DNA from: Malania oleifera
Lineage: Eukaryota > Streptophyta > Magnoliopsida > Santalales > Ximeniaceae
Assembly: GCF_029873635.1 (NCBI RefSeq)
Contig: NC_080423.1
Span: 94,482,191-94,546,190, forward strand
Direction of reading: 5' to 3'
Length of the DNA: 64,000 nt
Below, piece by piece: positions 1-14,600 of this stretch. The stretch's first letter is position 1. Each line of letters opens with the position of its first letter. The position numbers and the translations under genes were made by a program. The notes under the pieces were generated by a model that had not been told where the DNA came from, searched no databases, and saw only the letters and a list, made by a program, of their open reading frames with translations.

Positions 1-2518
1 GTCTGGTTATTATTTCAAAAAATAAAACAAGTTTAAAACTTGATTTTACAAATGATCACTTTTGTCTTTGAATTAAATAAAAATTTAAAATATATATATG
101 ATTAAGAGTACAAAATAGTGCAAATAAAAAATATTATAATAAAAATAAAAAATCATTGTAAAAATTTCAATTCGCAACAATAATTTTATTGTACATGTTA
201 AAAAATAGTAAAAATATTTTTAAAATAAAATTTTATATTATTTTTATTTTTTTTGAATTTTTGTGGATATTTTATTTAAATTCATAAACTATTTTATTAT
301 AATTGAATTAAAAATTATGTATAAAATTAATGATTTAATCTAAAAAAGTTAATTATGGATATTAAAGTGTTGGCAAGTGGCAACCATAAAATTGCGTTTT
401 CAGGTTTTTTGAAAACAACTAAAAATTGACAACAGAAACAGAAAATCAGCAATGTAAAAATGAATCCATTTTCCTAATCTATTTTATTACGGTAGAGAAA
501 CAAAAAACAGATAACATAAAGGATACCAAAGAGACTGTAAACAAACACGTTTTCATAATATGTTTCTTCACTATATGAAAATGAAAATAAAGAATAGAAA
601 ACATAAACAAAACCAAACAAACCCTTATTGAGATCATTGTGCTATTATTATAATAAAAATACAATAAGTAAACATACACGTCAAACATATATACAACCTC
701 ATGTTGTTGTAGCCAGATCGACTACTCGTTTGACCCACCAGTCCAATCGACCTAGTGGCTTCACTATCACTTATGACACATCATCCATTTTTCCGCCTCC
801 TTACCCTTGCTAATCCTCTCATCTATACCCCATTCTAAATACTTGGGGATTCAACAATACACAAACTTTCCTCAGCATTTCTACTTAAAAAATCATGTCA
901 CTATCTCTTCAAAATTACCTCATTTTTCTTCCAAAATTTTTTTTTTCAATTCAACATTCACCATCACCACCATTCGACAAGCATAAGCCTTTATACCACT
1001 ATCCTCATCATAATTCCTTCACTTACTCATAAACTTTTCCCCCAAATTGTCAACTTTACCCTGAATATCATCTGCATGCCCTTCCAGAACTGACCTACCC
1101 TATTGTTAACCCTCGTCTGCGACCAGTATGTAGTCAGCTTCTCCTTCTGTGACTGTTAAACAACTCTAATGGGGCAATATGAGTGTTTGCTTCCATTGTG
1201 AATCCCCAAGCCAAAATATGTACCCTCATTTACCCATTCTACCAATTCTTGGATCCAAAAATATCTCGAATAATTTAGAGTTTTGGGCTTGATTCATAAA
1301 CCCATATGACTCTAAACTCTGAAGTAGTTCGGGTTTGGTCATTCAGAGCATCAAATTTGGCAATACTTTTTAGCTTCAGTATTGGCTTTCTCTTTGAAAA
1401 CTGGACAGTGTGATGCACGACTCCAAATGTCCTGAACTTTTGGACAGTTCAGGATCGACAACCAGGCCTGAACTGGAATCAACCAGTTGACTCGGTAACT
1501 GGCCCAAATCTAACACAATAGTGAAAGACCCAGGCTCAGAACAACCAAGTGTTGACCATTGACTTACCTCTTGCGAAACTCTAGCGACCTCTGCCCTATG
1601 CTAATTTCTTTCCCCAGCAAATCTTCTTCATTTCTCACCCTCTTCCGCTGTTGTACACATCAGCACTTCACTGCACTTCACCCATTCTACTTCTGCTATA
1701 AAGGAGAGAACTTTATCTGAATGTCATTAACTTATTTTAATATTTTCTAGTTTCTAAAAAAAACCAAAAATGAATTTTCTGAGCAAAATAAAATCATTTT
1801 TCAAAATTTTAAAAAATTATTTATATTAGCCCTAGTGCTTCTTCTGTACAGCCTTTTCCAAAAAAGTACTGCATTTTTTTTTGTAGAAACTATAAAGATG
1901 AAGGAAATTTCAAAAATCAAAATTTTTAGGATAAAGAAGGATCAGGCATGATGAGAAGGAAGTGGGATCATGAATAGTAGTTGAGCTGAATTTCTTTCAC
2001 AACATTTTCAGCATTAGTTCTTAAGACTTTAGGCTTTGAAAGGGGTGTGTGCATAATGTGTGTCATTGGTCTGACCAACAAGCTAACCCACAAGTGATAC
2101 CAGTCCAACCAAGTCAGTGGCTTCACTGGGTGATCACTGGACCAGGTCACCATGAAGGTTCTTTTTCTTTGCTTTGTTATGAATATCTTATAAGAGGAGG
2201 CAACAATGGGCAATAAGTGACAAAGTGTTTTCAGAGTGTTTCTCGACAATATTAGCATAAATTCAATCAAGTTAGAGGCTCTATAAAGCCCCTTTTGATG
2301 TTCTTGTAGATATATAATATTAGGCCATATGCAGAACTCCATAAAAAGTCCACAACTACATTGTTATTTCTCAGCCCCTTAGTAGAGGCCTATTTGTGTA
2401 CTGTGGCATGAAGTCTGCTACATTCTGTGTGTTTCATAAGAACTTGAAAGATGACTTAAGCCAATTCACAAACTATGATACAGATAAAACTAATCACAAG
2501 TAAATTACATTAGCTTAC
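1..2518 (-). other. PDR2 intron (partial), no gene recognised
   Basis: This is AT-rich intron sequence between exon 12 and an exon outside the window. The first 360 bases are extremely AT-rich. A short sequence around AGTCCAAYC and AGTGGCTTCACT occurs near 740-770 and again near 2105-2130, suggesting an old dispersed repeat. No coding or RNA gene was recognised; the 124-codon minus-strand frame at 1968-2342 has no recognisable motif. Confidence 0.6.
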
Positions 2519-2644
2519 CAGCTTGTTTTCCACAAACACCAAGGCATGACATGAGGCCAGGATTTCTACTGTCCGTGAAGGCACTTTTGTCATATCTGAT
2601 TCTAAATCCACACTACTGGTCAATCCAGTGACACCACAGAACTC
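2519..2644 (-). CDS. PDR2: PDR2 exon 12 (start of P/N domain), last exon in window
   Basis: This 126-nt exon (42 codons, residues 501-542) contains [20 protein letters not shown] and ends in KL at a GTAAGC donor. The family continues with a GDPLEK-type motif, which was not found in the remaining 2.5 kb, so the next intron is longer than the sequence available. Confidence 0.92.
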
Positions 2645-5600
2645 CTGAAAACCAGAAAGAAAAAATTGTTCATGAAATGAACCATAGTTTCAACCAAAAA
2701 CTGAAAATATGATCAATGGCATACCATATCATCGGAGGTGAGCGTTCCAGTCTTGTCAAAACAACATATATCAACCTGCAGAAAAGAGAGTAATAGTGTA
2801 AAATGATATTTAGAAAACCATACTCTACTCATATAAACAGAGTTAGGGAACAAAAATTTACAATATAACCAACACCAAGCCACAAGTCCCACTAGGTGGG
2901 TATTCCATACAATCTAGGGCATTATCTTTAGAAAGTTGGATGCCGTCAAATCCCTATTGAACGCGTCATTCCACGTTATCCAAAGCAACAACCCCCCCCC
3001 CCCACCCCCCCAAACCTTTCTCTCTTCCTACAGCTTCTAACATCAACAAAATCACTCACTGTGACAAAAACAGAAAAGTAAACCAAAACTGCTAGAATCA
3101 ATAACCTAACAGGCACAGTTTAGCTTCAGGTCACCTAGCTTTCAGATTAATTACACTTGTCCACACCAGCAAAGCCATCAGGAACCAGCTGATGCCTCCA
3201 CATATCAATTTCACAAGTTCATGGAGTATAGGCAATCAGATTTTATATGTGTGTGTATGTGTATGTACATCCCAACAATCTACTTCAGACATCTAAACTT
3301 GAAATTAATAAAAACTTTCTTGAAGTCTCACCTTCCCAGCAAATGGAATTCGGAAAGGTTCTGTACAAAATATACCACGCCGTGCCAATGCAATCAAAGA
3401 CGTATTTACAGCAATAGATAACTCCATTGGAAGCTCAGGGGGGATCACAGAGGTAATGATCAGTGAACAGCTCAATAGAAGCTTATACTTGCTCCTAGTC
3501 GGGTCCTCCAACCCCTATATCAGAGATTTCCTCACTATTAGATAACACACAGGAAAAGCATGACAAGCTCCAACTTACAATACCATTAGAATAGCCAATT
3601 AATGAGAAGAGAACAATGCACATTAAGACCAAGCCCTGCTTCCATCACGAAGCAGGAAGGAAGCATCTATTTACCTTTTTAAGCACATAACCAGCAGCTA
3701 TTACTGCAAATACAACTAAGAACAAAATGAACAACCCGCTTTCCCAGCTGTTAGCAGTAACCTATAAAAGAAAATAGAAAGGGTAAATCAGATCAATGAA
3801 AATTAAGAGTGAACTCAACATTGAAATTCAATTACCCTCTCTGTAGAAAATAAAATTGTCCGCATCAGTTTTCCTTGACTCGTTTCAAACCCAGTTCGTA
3901 GAACAATAGCCAAGCAGCCGCCATCAGGGGTTTTCAGATGAAAGGTCTGACTCAGTGAGAGAAATAAGAATTAAAAAAAAAAAGAGTAAAACTGAATTGA
4001 GTATTTTTCAAATATTAAATGAAAAAAAGTAAGAATGGTGTATTACATGAAATACCTTATCTGGAGTATGCTGTAAAATCTTTGTCCCCCCAAAAAGAAC
4101 ATGGGATTTATCTCGTTTAACAGATAACTTCTCCTCAAGAGCTCTGCCTGCGATTGAAACCTGAAAATAGTGGAAGACTATGCATTTCAACAAACATCAA
4201 AATATAATTGGATTCAGATGCACGTAAGAGGAGCTCTCCATGGTTCACATACATCGCCCTTTACCACCAAGTGAACATGATAAAACTAGATTAATCTAAT
4301 GGGAAGGGCTCCACTGTGATAATTTGCGTGTGCATGCAGACTGCAGAGATATGTACAATGTATCAAACCAATATTCAAATATAGCATTGTTTCATGCATA
4401 AAAATCAGGAGCATAGCAGTCGTCAAAACAATTTTATGTAAACTTGGATGCAAATGCCTTCACCAACCAATAAGCAAGAGTGATTCAAATATAATTTACT
4501 CAAGATAAATACAGGAAAGAAGAATCACTTTTAAATATTTTTATAATTAAGCACACAAACATGCAAGGATGCACACAAAGAGGCATACAATTTTTTATGC
4601 ACTGTCAAGGTTTGATATTCACCATGAGCCCATCTTGTTCAAGCCCAGGTGGTTTCTTGTTCGGCTTCCCAATTTTTAAGTCCCCTCTCCCCCCCCCCCC
4701 CTCTTTCGCCTGTCAAATTGGCTGCTTTCACCCCTTTCCCCTCCAGCTGTGGCCCTTTTGTTTCTTTGAACTTGCAGCAGGTCTTCTTTGGTTCTTCTAA
4801 CTTTCAGTAGGTCCAGCAAGGCTTGATGGAGCAGGACTGCTCTGTTCTGTTTGATGACCACTCTTCTGGTGTGCCTCTCAATCAAGTTTCTGATGTAAAT
4901 ACTCTGGCTGTCATCCCTGCAGTAGCCCCTCTCCCTCTTCGAGGGAGTTTAATGATTTGAGACTTCAAAGAACTGATTTCAGTCTGCAGGTGTCTAATTG
5001 GGGGTTCACAAAATGAATTTGGTGAATAAAACTATCGGGATACCTTTTGATGACTTCAAGGAAAGAGCAAGGCAATTATTTGTGGAAACAGAGAAGAAAA
5101 GAAGAGAAGAAAGCCAGCCGCGTGAAAGGCACAAGAAGGGAATTGAAGATATTGGAATGCTCAATAAACTATGAAAATCTGGGAGGGTACTCAGATTTGA
5201 GAGAGGCTGGAAGCAGCCGGGTTGGTGAACTGATCCCATGTTGAGGAAGTGAATCTCATGGAATGTGAGGGGACTTAAGATAAAACCAAAATCTATAATC
5301 ATATCATTTCTTAATGAATGGAAACGGGATGTTATTTGTTTTCAGGAAACAAGGTGAATTCCATGGATAGCAGGTTGGTTAACAGTTTAAAAGGCATTAA
5401 GAATTGTAGTTGGATGTGGAATTGCTGGAACAATCCATCAATGCCTTCTCGGTCAATTGTTTGTTTAAGAATCTTGAAGATAATTTCTTTTAGAACTTAA
5501 GCAGGGTCTATGGCCCAAGTGAAGGGCCTTCCAGACATCTTTTTGTGGAAAGAACTGGCAGAAATTAAAGACAAATGGGATAATCCATGGGTCATTTCAA

Positions 5601-8600
5601 CATGATCCTTTATCCTCATGAAAGGAATGGCACTTCTACTGGATCTATTGCATGCAGGAATTCCATGATATCATCAATGCATACGCTCTCATTAACCCCC
5701 CCCCCCCCCCCAAAAAACTCATTGGAGGCCCTTTCATGCGGTCAAACTCGAGGTCACATTCAAGAATTGATATATTCTTAATTTCCTGTCATTGGGAAGA
5801 ACACTTCCCGAAGATTACCCAACCCTGCTTTCTCGCCCTGTCTCAGACCACTTTCCAATTCTCATTGACACGAGGGGAATCAGGCAGGGGCCAACCCATT
5901 CTGTTTTTAGAACAAGTGGCCTAAACATGAAGGGTTTGATGAACAAGTTAAGAAATGGTGACTTGAGCTGCAAATTGAAGGGAAGAAAATTGCTCAAGGA
6001 AAATTTGAAATGGTTGAACAAAAATGTTTTTGGCAACATCACTCTTTAACAAAAAAGGAGTTTCTTGACAACATGAAGTAGCTGGATGACAAGGAAATCA
6101 ATGAGGGTCTCAATGCCAAAAACAGATTTAGAAGGATTGTCCTCAAAAAAATCTTGCCCACATCATCACTATAGAAGAAATGGCTTGGAGACAAAAATCA
6201 AGGGCTCTTTGATTTGAGGAGGGGGATATAAATACCAATTTCTTCCATCGTGCAGCCAATGGCACACCATAGATTTGATATGATTACCAAAGTAGAAGTG
6301 GGAGGAGAGATGTTGATGAATGAGGGGGGAAATAAAGAATAGCATTTGCAAACTTTTCAAAGCCTTGTACACTGAACCAGATTCATGGAGACCAACAGTT
6401 GATGGCATTATGTTTCGAAACCAAAGCCTCTCCACAGCACAATGGCTCAAAAGGCCTTATGAGGAAGAGGAAATTGTTTGAGCCCTTAAGAGTTGCAATG
6501 GGGATAAAGCCCCTGGTCCTGAATCCTGATGGCTTTAATATGGCTTTCTTCCAAAAGGAACAAGGACTTTCTCAAGCAGAATGTCTTTGGGGTATTTGAA
6601 AATTTCCATAGAACTGGCAATTTTGTGTCTAGTGTCAACTCAACCTTTATCCCCCTGATTCCTAAGAGCACAGGGGCTTGCAACATCAGAGACTTTTGCT
6701 CAATCAGCTAAGTTGGCATTCTATACAACATCCAATCCAAAGTCCTGGAGGTTAGGCTCAAACATGAAATTTCAGAAGTTGACAGAAAGCATCAGTACGC
6801 CTTCATTGCAAGTAGGCAAATCATGGATGCTGCTCTGATTGCCAATGAAATTGTCAATGCCCACATGGAAGGGGGGGGGTATGGAGAAGGCTTTTGACAA
6901 TGTTAACTAGACCTTTCTGTTGTACATATTCTCAGAAGAATGGGTTTTGGGGAATCTTGGTGCAGATGGATCTGTTAGTCTATCTCAACCTCATTTGTTT
7001 CAATCCTAGTAAATATCTGCCCTTCTAGTTTCTTCCAGATCGTCTCCTAGCCTAAGACAAGGTGACCCCCTTTCCCCTATTTTGTTTATCATGGTCATGG
7101 AAGTGCCAAGTCTCATGGAAATGAAGGCAGTCTCATAAGGGACTCACCATTGAAGGCCCAATGACTCTATGGAAATCACCAACCTCCTTTTTGCAAATGA
7201 TACTATCACCTTTTGTGAGGATGAGGCAGAGCAAATTCTTAATTTAAGATGCATCCACCTCAGTTCTGAAGTTGTTTCAAGCGTAAAAGTGAATCTAGGC
7301 AAAATTGAAATCATTCCAATGGGGACTTGCGATCATGGTCCTTTGCTTGCAAATATCCTTGGTTATAAGCTTGGAACCTTCCTTATTACCTCTTTTGGAT
7401 TCCACTTAGGAGCCAAGTTTAGTGATAAGGGTATTTGGGATCCCATTGTCAGCAGATTTGAAAAGAAACTCACTGGTTGGAAAAGGAACTTTTTGTCAAA
7501 AGGTGGCAAACTCACTCTCATTAGAAGTACTTCTCCCACCTCCCGGTTTACTTCATGTCTATTTTTCCCCATCCCAAGCACGATTGCCAAGAGATTGGAG
7601 GGCATCCAAAGAAGATTCCTTTGGGGAAACACAGGTGAGGTTTTCAAATATCATCTTTTTAAATAGGGAGTGGTAAACAACCTTAAGAGAAAAAAAGGGG
7701 CGTCCATGGCCTCAGATCTCTTATTTTCGTTAATACGGCCCTTTTGGGGAAATGACATGGGAGATTCACGATAGAGAAAAATCACTTCTGGAGGGATGTT
7801 ATTGCTGTCAAGAATGGCCTCCATCATAATGGTTGGACCTCAAAAGTTTCAAAGGAAGCTCATGATACAGGTGTTTAGAGATATATTATAAAAGAAAGAG
7901 AGATTTCCTTCCCTCTCATCTACTTTCAACTGGGGAATCAAGATGACGTGTTCTTCGCGCATGACATTTAGTGCAGCATGTCCCAATCAGATCCTCTTTC
8001 CTTTCCATCTTCAGATTTGCATACGACAAAGATGCCCTTATTAGCAAACACATGGAACTCACTAATCAAGGGATTGTTTGGCATATCCCTATGAACAGGA
8101 ATGCTTTTGATTGGGAACTTGATACTCTTACAGATTTTTTCAGCAGCCTCTATAAGACTCTTTGTCAGGCTAATTCTGATGAGCCCAAAATTGGGTTTTG
8201 AGCGAAGATGGGAACTTCATTGTCAACTCTTTCTATAAAGACTTTTGTTCCCGGCTGAGAGCAGCACTAACTTCCCTTGGAAGCTGATTTGGAAAATGGA
8301 AGCCCCTTAAAAAATTACCTTTTTTCACTTGGGAAGCTACTCCTGGAAGAATCCTTACCATGGACTATCTTTAGAAAAAAGTCTTTATTGTCAATAGATG
8401 CTTTTTAAGCTTGGAGTAGGAAGAATCAGTTGGTCACATCCTTCTACATTGCTCATGGACCAAGAAATTATGGAACTTAGCCATCTCCAATGCAAATCAG
8501 AAGGGGGTCACTGCAGCTACGGTGGAAGACAAGTTGTGGGCTTGGAAAGGGATCACATCAAATAAGGAAGAAGATCTCTCTCCCTCATCCTCCTTGCTAT

Positions 8601-11600
8601 TTTTTGGGCGGTGTGGAGAGAAAGGAACAGAAGAGCCTTCAAAAGAACTATTTATCCTATTCAGTCTGTCATGGACCAATGGATGGCTATGATCACCAGC
8701 TGGCATTATGGTCTGGTTGGAAAGGACCCCTTTGTAATCCTTGATTTTCTTGACACTTTTCAGTAAGGGATGTTTCTCTCCTGTTGTTTTCCCTTCTACT
8801 TGGGTGCTATCCCCTTGATGCCTCTTTTTAATATAATTTCCCATTATTGATCCAAAAAAAAATGGTAACAGAGCTATGGTTGCTATGAGGTCCTCAATTG
8901 TAGTCTTGTTGCCCACATTTACTGTTAATTAAAAATTGTCTTATTCCCTATAACAGGTGTTGTTTATCGTTTGTTTATCTCTCCATATGTGATCGGGCTG
9001 CACGTGTGGGGGTGTGTTAAGGCTTGAATGATATACATTGTTGGCCCACAACCTAATAGCTTAAGATTTTAGGTGAAGTGGTAATCTAACATGCAAATAA
9101 TTTTACAAAGAAAAAAAAGTAGGACAAGGCATTTGCCCTTTCTTAAATGGGGAAGGGAGGGGGAAAGAGAAGAAGCATCATTTGATAATTTTAAGCAACT
9201 GTTTATCTCCAGGGAAAATATTTCCTTTTAGAACTGAAAAATTGAAACCTCTAAAATGGAAGAGGAAGTATACATTCAAGCAGATTTCCCCAGGACAGAA
9301 GCTAACAGCAACAAAGAAATGGTCAAACAAAAACAAAGCCCCAAGAAGCAGCCAAGCAAGATTAAATCAGAATGACACCCCTAACCCCTTACTTTCCCTC
9401 CATCCTCAAGAAGCACTCGTGCATGGCTAAAGGCCAACATGTCAACCCTCAATAACACTCCATTTTTACCAACCTATCATCTTTGAGTTTACCAATAACA
9501 AAAGCCATAGAAAATCTATTCCTTCATCCTAATAAGATCATGGATATCATTAAGGTACTGAGAAAATTATCAATTTTAAATATTGCTGGATTAAAGATCA
9601 AAGGGAAAAACACATCAATTAAAAAAGGAAAAAGAAAACCAACAGCAGTAATTTGCAAATCCTAATGCAAATAAAGCAAAGAAAAAATATAACCATTCTA
9701 AGCACGATTCAAAAAAGAGAGACCAAAGAAGTATGAAATTATTATTTATATAGATACCTCAACTTTAACCATTCCAAGCACGATGCAAAAAAGAACAACC
9801 AAAAAAGTATGAAATCATTATTTATATAGACACCTCTACTTTTTTTTATTTTTTCTTCATATTTGCAATTTAAAAACAAAAGACACAATCCTGTACACAA
9901 GATCGCTGCCAAAGAGGGGGCTAGGACGGATACGCATACAACTTTACCCCTTCAAAAGGAGCTTCTCAACGGCTTAAGCCTGTGATGCCCAGTATGCAAT
10001 GGAACAACTTTAGGAATGTGCTAAGATCAACCCTCATCTACTTTAAATCAAATCATTGAAGTGTGAATGTTGACTCACAAATCATCATTCTGATTATTAC
10101 CAAACCAATATGTGTAACTGCTACACAAAAAGTCAGCTTAGTTGGACACCAGATACACAGAGCGAGCTACTGCTGCGACCTCAGAAATAAATGTCAACGT
10201 CATTTATATTAAATCAATGCCCTTTATGTGCTCAGTTGCAGGAACTGCCAGCATCCTACACACCATATATCATGTATGCATTTCATTTACAATCCTGTGG
10301 CTTAACGTCTAGATCATTCATTATTATCCCCATTTAGAGCTCTAATAGTTCCCCTAAAGTTTCCATGCTTAACAACAAAATCAATTGTTTCAATTATTGG
10401 CTTATGGCCCAATCATTTTTGTGATATGCCTAATTCATTCACTGGAAACCATGCATTCATGTAAAACTCATGAATTGATAGTTCAATATGGATTTGAGGC
10501 CAACAAGAACTGTCAAAAATGTTGGGACCCCATTGTAATCCTTGATTTTCTTGATACTTTTCAGTCAGGCATGTCTCTCTTGTTGTTTCTTTGTACTTGG
10601 ATGGCATCCCCTTGATGCCTCTTTTTATATAATTTCTCTTTGCTGATCAAAAAAGGAAAAAAACAAAAAAAACAAAACAAAAAAAAAACAACAAGAACAC
10701 TATCAAAATGCTTACAGTGCAGGTTATAACAACAAAATTCACATGCTGCATTGAGTTATCTTCTCATATACCAGGCTGAAACATGTGGCGCCACAAGGGG
10801 TAGCATTATCTAAATGGATGTTTACTGTTGGATTCTTTTCAAAAAAAAAAGAAGGGAACTAGTGATTTAAGTGAGTTGTGATAGTTTATGGTCTAAGTGA
10901 AAAACAGTGAGTGCAGACGACAATCAGCACCTGCCATCATGTGATTTAATTAAAAAATAATAATTAAAAATATATTTATGCTTCACAGTGGTGATATGAC
11001 GGTGGACAGAACAGGCAGATGACATGATTGGGACCAGACTCCTTTCTTAATTAACTCCAAAAAACTGAATTGCGTAAATTTATAAAAGACAATGCAAATG
11101 CACACACATGCAATGACACGCTCTCAAGCCATTAAGGAGAGAGAATTTTCAAAATTAACTCTCTACAATCACCCTTTAAGAATAATTTCCTAAATTCTTG
11201 CACTCACAGGGGGGGGGGGGGGAGATAGGTATGAGTAGCATATTTACCCAGCGAAAAAAAAAAAATTACATCATTTTGTTAAACACGGTCAAATCCAGAT
11301 TTACATCAAAATTTCCGCACTTTGGGACCCAGAAAATTTCAACCACAACTTTCTTTTAAAAAAAAGTTATCAAGCAACCAAAACTTCGGAAAAAATAAAT
11401 AGAGTTAAAAGAAAATGGGAACCACCTTCCATTGCGGAGTTGACTCGCCTGTGAGAATGGCCTCATTCACAATAGCACTCCCAGCCAATATAAGCATGTC
11501 TGCTGGAACAGACTTATCTTCCCCATTCTGACCAGAAGAGCGCACAATGGATACGATATCCCCAGGCAGAAGATCAGTCCCAGAAAGTTTCACCCACCTA

Positions 11601-14600
11601 AAAAATTACATTACTCAGTACGAAAATCTATTGATAGGTAAAAGCAGCACAATTCAGCTTGTGATAACATACTTCCCACAACGATGCACCATTAGGGTCT
11701 GGCCATCCACTCTTACACGTCTAAGCTCGGTCAGAGTTTTTAGCCGACTTTTTGCCATTGTTGACTCAAACATAAACAACATAAATAAGGTGAACAAACT
11801 GTAATACCAATATTCATCCAAACACCAGAGACCCACGCAGAAGACCTAAAAGTCGGAAGCAACATAAAGCATGATGAGGAAAGAAACTAATATGATAGAA
11901 AGGAAACCTGAGAGGTTAAATTTTAACTCAATAACTAACAAATAAACAAAAGAACCTTAATAACAACATACCTGAAACACAAAAAAAGGTTCCATGCATT
12001 GTTCCTTCAGTAATTTCCAAAACGTGGGCTGAGGGTATTCAAACCTGAGAGAACAATGAACATTGGATCAAGAAGAACTAGAGAGCAACCAAAGGTAAAT
12101 GGAAAACCATGCTCAAAATCAAGCTGACGTCACATAAGTTGTATGAACAAAGAGGTATCGATAACTAATAGCATGCAGAGCAAAGGAATACATCAATAAA
12201 CCAGTATATGGCACAAAACATTGGTCAAGAACAGATAAATGCAGCAGGAGCAGGCAGGCCATGTGAGTTTTAAGATTGAAAAAATAAGTTGTAAGATTGA
12301 CAGGAAACAACAGCAACCTGCTTCGATAATTTTATTGCCAAAAAAGAAATTTGTGTCAGTCATCTGACTACATCACATGCCTGCATTTGCATTTCAATAA
12401 TTTCTGGTATCAGTTCCATTTCAATAATTTCTAGTATTAGTTCCAACTTTATCAATAATAATTGAAGCAACCATCACAAACACTATCATCATATCAATTT
12501 GGTATATATAAGTTTAGCACTGAACAAAGGAGCCGGCCTCCTTCAGAAAATTATAAACATCCAAGAAAAGTTATAATCAATGTGTTCCAACAGTTATGAA
12601 TGTAACAAGAGGAGGAAAAAAAATCAGTGAGGAAACCTACACATTCCTTCCCCATTTCTCAGTGGCAGCAACAGCTTTAGCTTCTGAGCCATGGCCAGTA
12701 CTTTTGAGATAGAAGCCCAACGTTTCCTTTGAAGGGTAAGAAAGCTTGCTGAACGTATTATTCTCCTTCGAATAGATGAAGCGCTGCTTTCTAAAATCAA
12801 AGTATATCTCGCCTATATCCACCGAGGATGAAGGACCTGCCACCTGCTCAAATGAAAGGTTTATGATAATGAGCATTTCAAAAGAATTGGAAAACACTGA
12901 GAAGACAACAGATGAAAATTGCATCCACCTCCATGTGTCCTTCTGTCAAAGGGCCTATAGATTTATCAGTAAGAACAAACTACAAACAGGGCATTCATTT
13001 TTTTCAACTTAGGAGCCAGTGGCATTACTGGTTTCAACAACAGCTAGATCCAGAATAAGAACGTTTTTGTATTCTACCTACAAAGTTATTAGTTATTATC
13101 CTGTCAGCAAAGAAGCCATTACACACCCCCACAAGACGCCAGCTCAACCCTCAGGTGCCTCAGGAAAGTGCAATTAAGAAGAAAACAGTGACCAATTCGA
13201 CCAATACAAAAAATTTCAGTCAAGAAGATGACAGTATAGTGCCACCAATTAAAAAAATGACATTAAGAACCTGTCTAGTAAAAAGAATCAACAATTTTTT
13301 TCTGTTAGAAGTCATTTCTTAGGTGATCAAATTGGAATACAGAAATCAAAAAATATACCGCTGCCAACACACATAACAAGCACTAATTATAAAATGCTAA
13401 AGCACAGCAAGGAAACTAATGAAAACAAAGCACAACTTCTTGCTGCCAAAAAACTTTTCAATATAATGTTTTGCCTTTTGAAAAGGTAGCTAGCTCATTC
13501 TAATTTTTAGATAAACAGTAATTCTTTCTTTACTTTTTTTTTTTTCCTAAAAAAAGAATTATATTAATAAATAAAAAATGTAAAAAGAAGGAGAATAAAG
13601 AATCCTCCTAATAAAAACAGAAAAAGCTAAAAGTGAAAAGATAGATAACACAGAAGAGCCAAACAATCACAATGAACATCCTCAAAACAAATTCACTTGA
13701 AAAAACCTGCTGGACAGCCCTTTATACAGCCAAAAATTGAATCTTGTCCCAAACCAAAAATGAAGAAGTCTTCTTCCCCATAATAATGTCAGTGTTCCTT
13801 TCCACCCAAATGCCAGTGATCCCATATCTCCACGAGGCTGACCTCTCTTTGCTCGTGCCCAACCTCATAAATGAAATGAAATGGCCAACTGATCCTCCAC
13901 TGACTCGATACAAACCCTATTCTCCCCAATAAATGCAAAAAGTTTGTTCCATATCCTCCAAGAGAAAGAACAACGCAGCAGATTCAGAACTACTGAAGCA
14001 ACATACACACCTATACAGAGATAAAGCCTAAGCAGGGCTCCTACTCTACAACAAATAGTTGGTGTTAATTCTATTAGGGTACATTTGTTTCAGTAGCTAA
14101 GGTCCATAAGACTGAACTGGACTGAATTGAACTGGACTGGCCTGGCTATAAATATTATCATTACCCATGTCTGAATTCCAATATCTTAAAATAGAATAAA
14201 GTTTCAAAAAGACAAAAACCCTTGTTCAATTGACTAGATTGGGCCACACATGGGAATGGGGGCAGCATCACCAAGGCATCCACAACCACAACTCTTTGGC
14301 CACATTTCCCAAGAAATTGATTTGTTTGTTTTTCCAAGATAACTCCATTCTCTTCCCATCCAAACTGCCACTCTTTCTCCAGCCATGGCCATGGAGTATA
14401 GGACTTTAGAAATTAAACAAATTACTGCAAAATATCTGCAAGACGTGAATTTCTTCTCATTGCACAGAGCAGAAGATCATCATCGACAGGGTCACTAGCA
14501 AGAATCCCAGCTGGAAGTAACCATGAAGTTCACCATCGATGAGTCTGACGTCGCGTGGATCCTCTTCCGCCTCTGATATGACCGCACCCTCAAGACAAGG

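Larger units (their letters stand above)
8863..11425. other. PDR2 intron: no host gene; local duplication and repeat scraps
   Basis: This is intron sequence between exons 7 and 6. It contains a possible LTR scrap (about 8995-9100, with TGTTAAGGCTTGA and CCACAACCTAATAGCTTAAG), a 76-bp tandem duplication (9691-9842), the truncated LINE (10524-10688) and a G-run near 11211-11222. No supported host gene. Confidence 0.5.

Noticed and set aside
1968..2342. 124-codon minus-strand open frame upstream of PDR2 exon 12 (in transcription order, downstream)
   Set aside because: No motif resembling the next P5A segment or any known family; low-complexity intron frame.
8497..8916. 139-codon minus-strand frame
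   Set aside because: Shadow of the LINE C-terminal region on the opposite strand.
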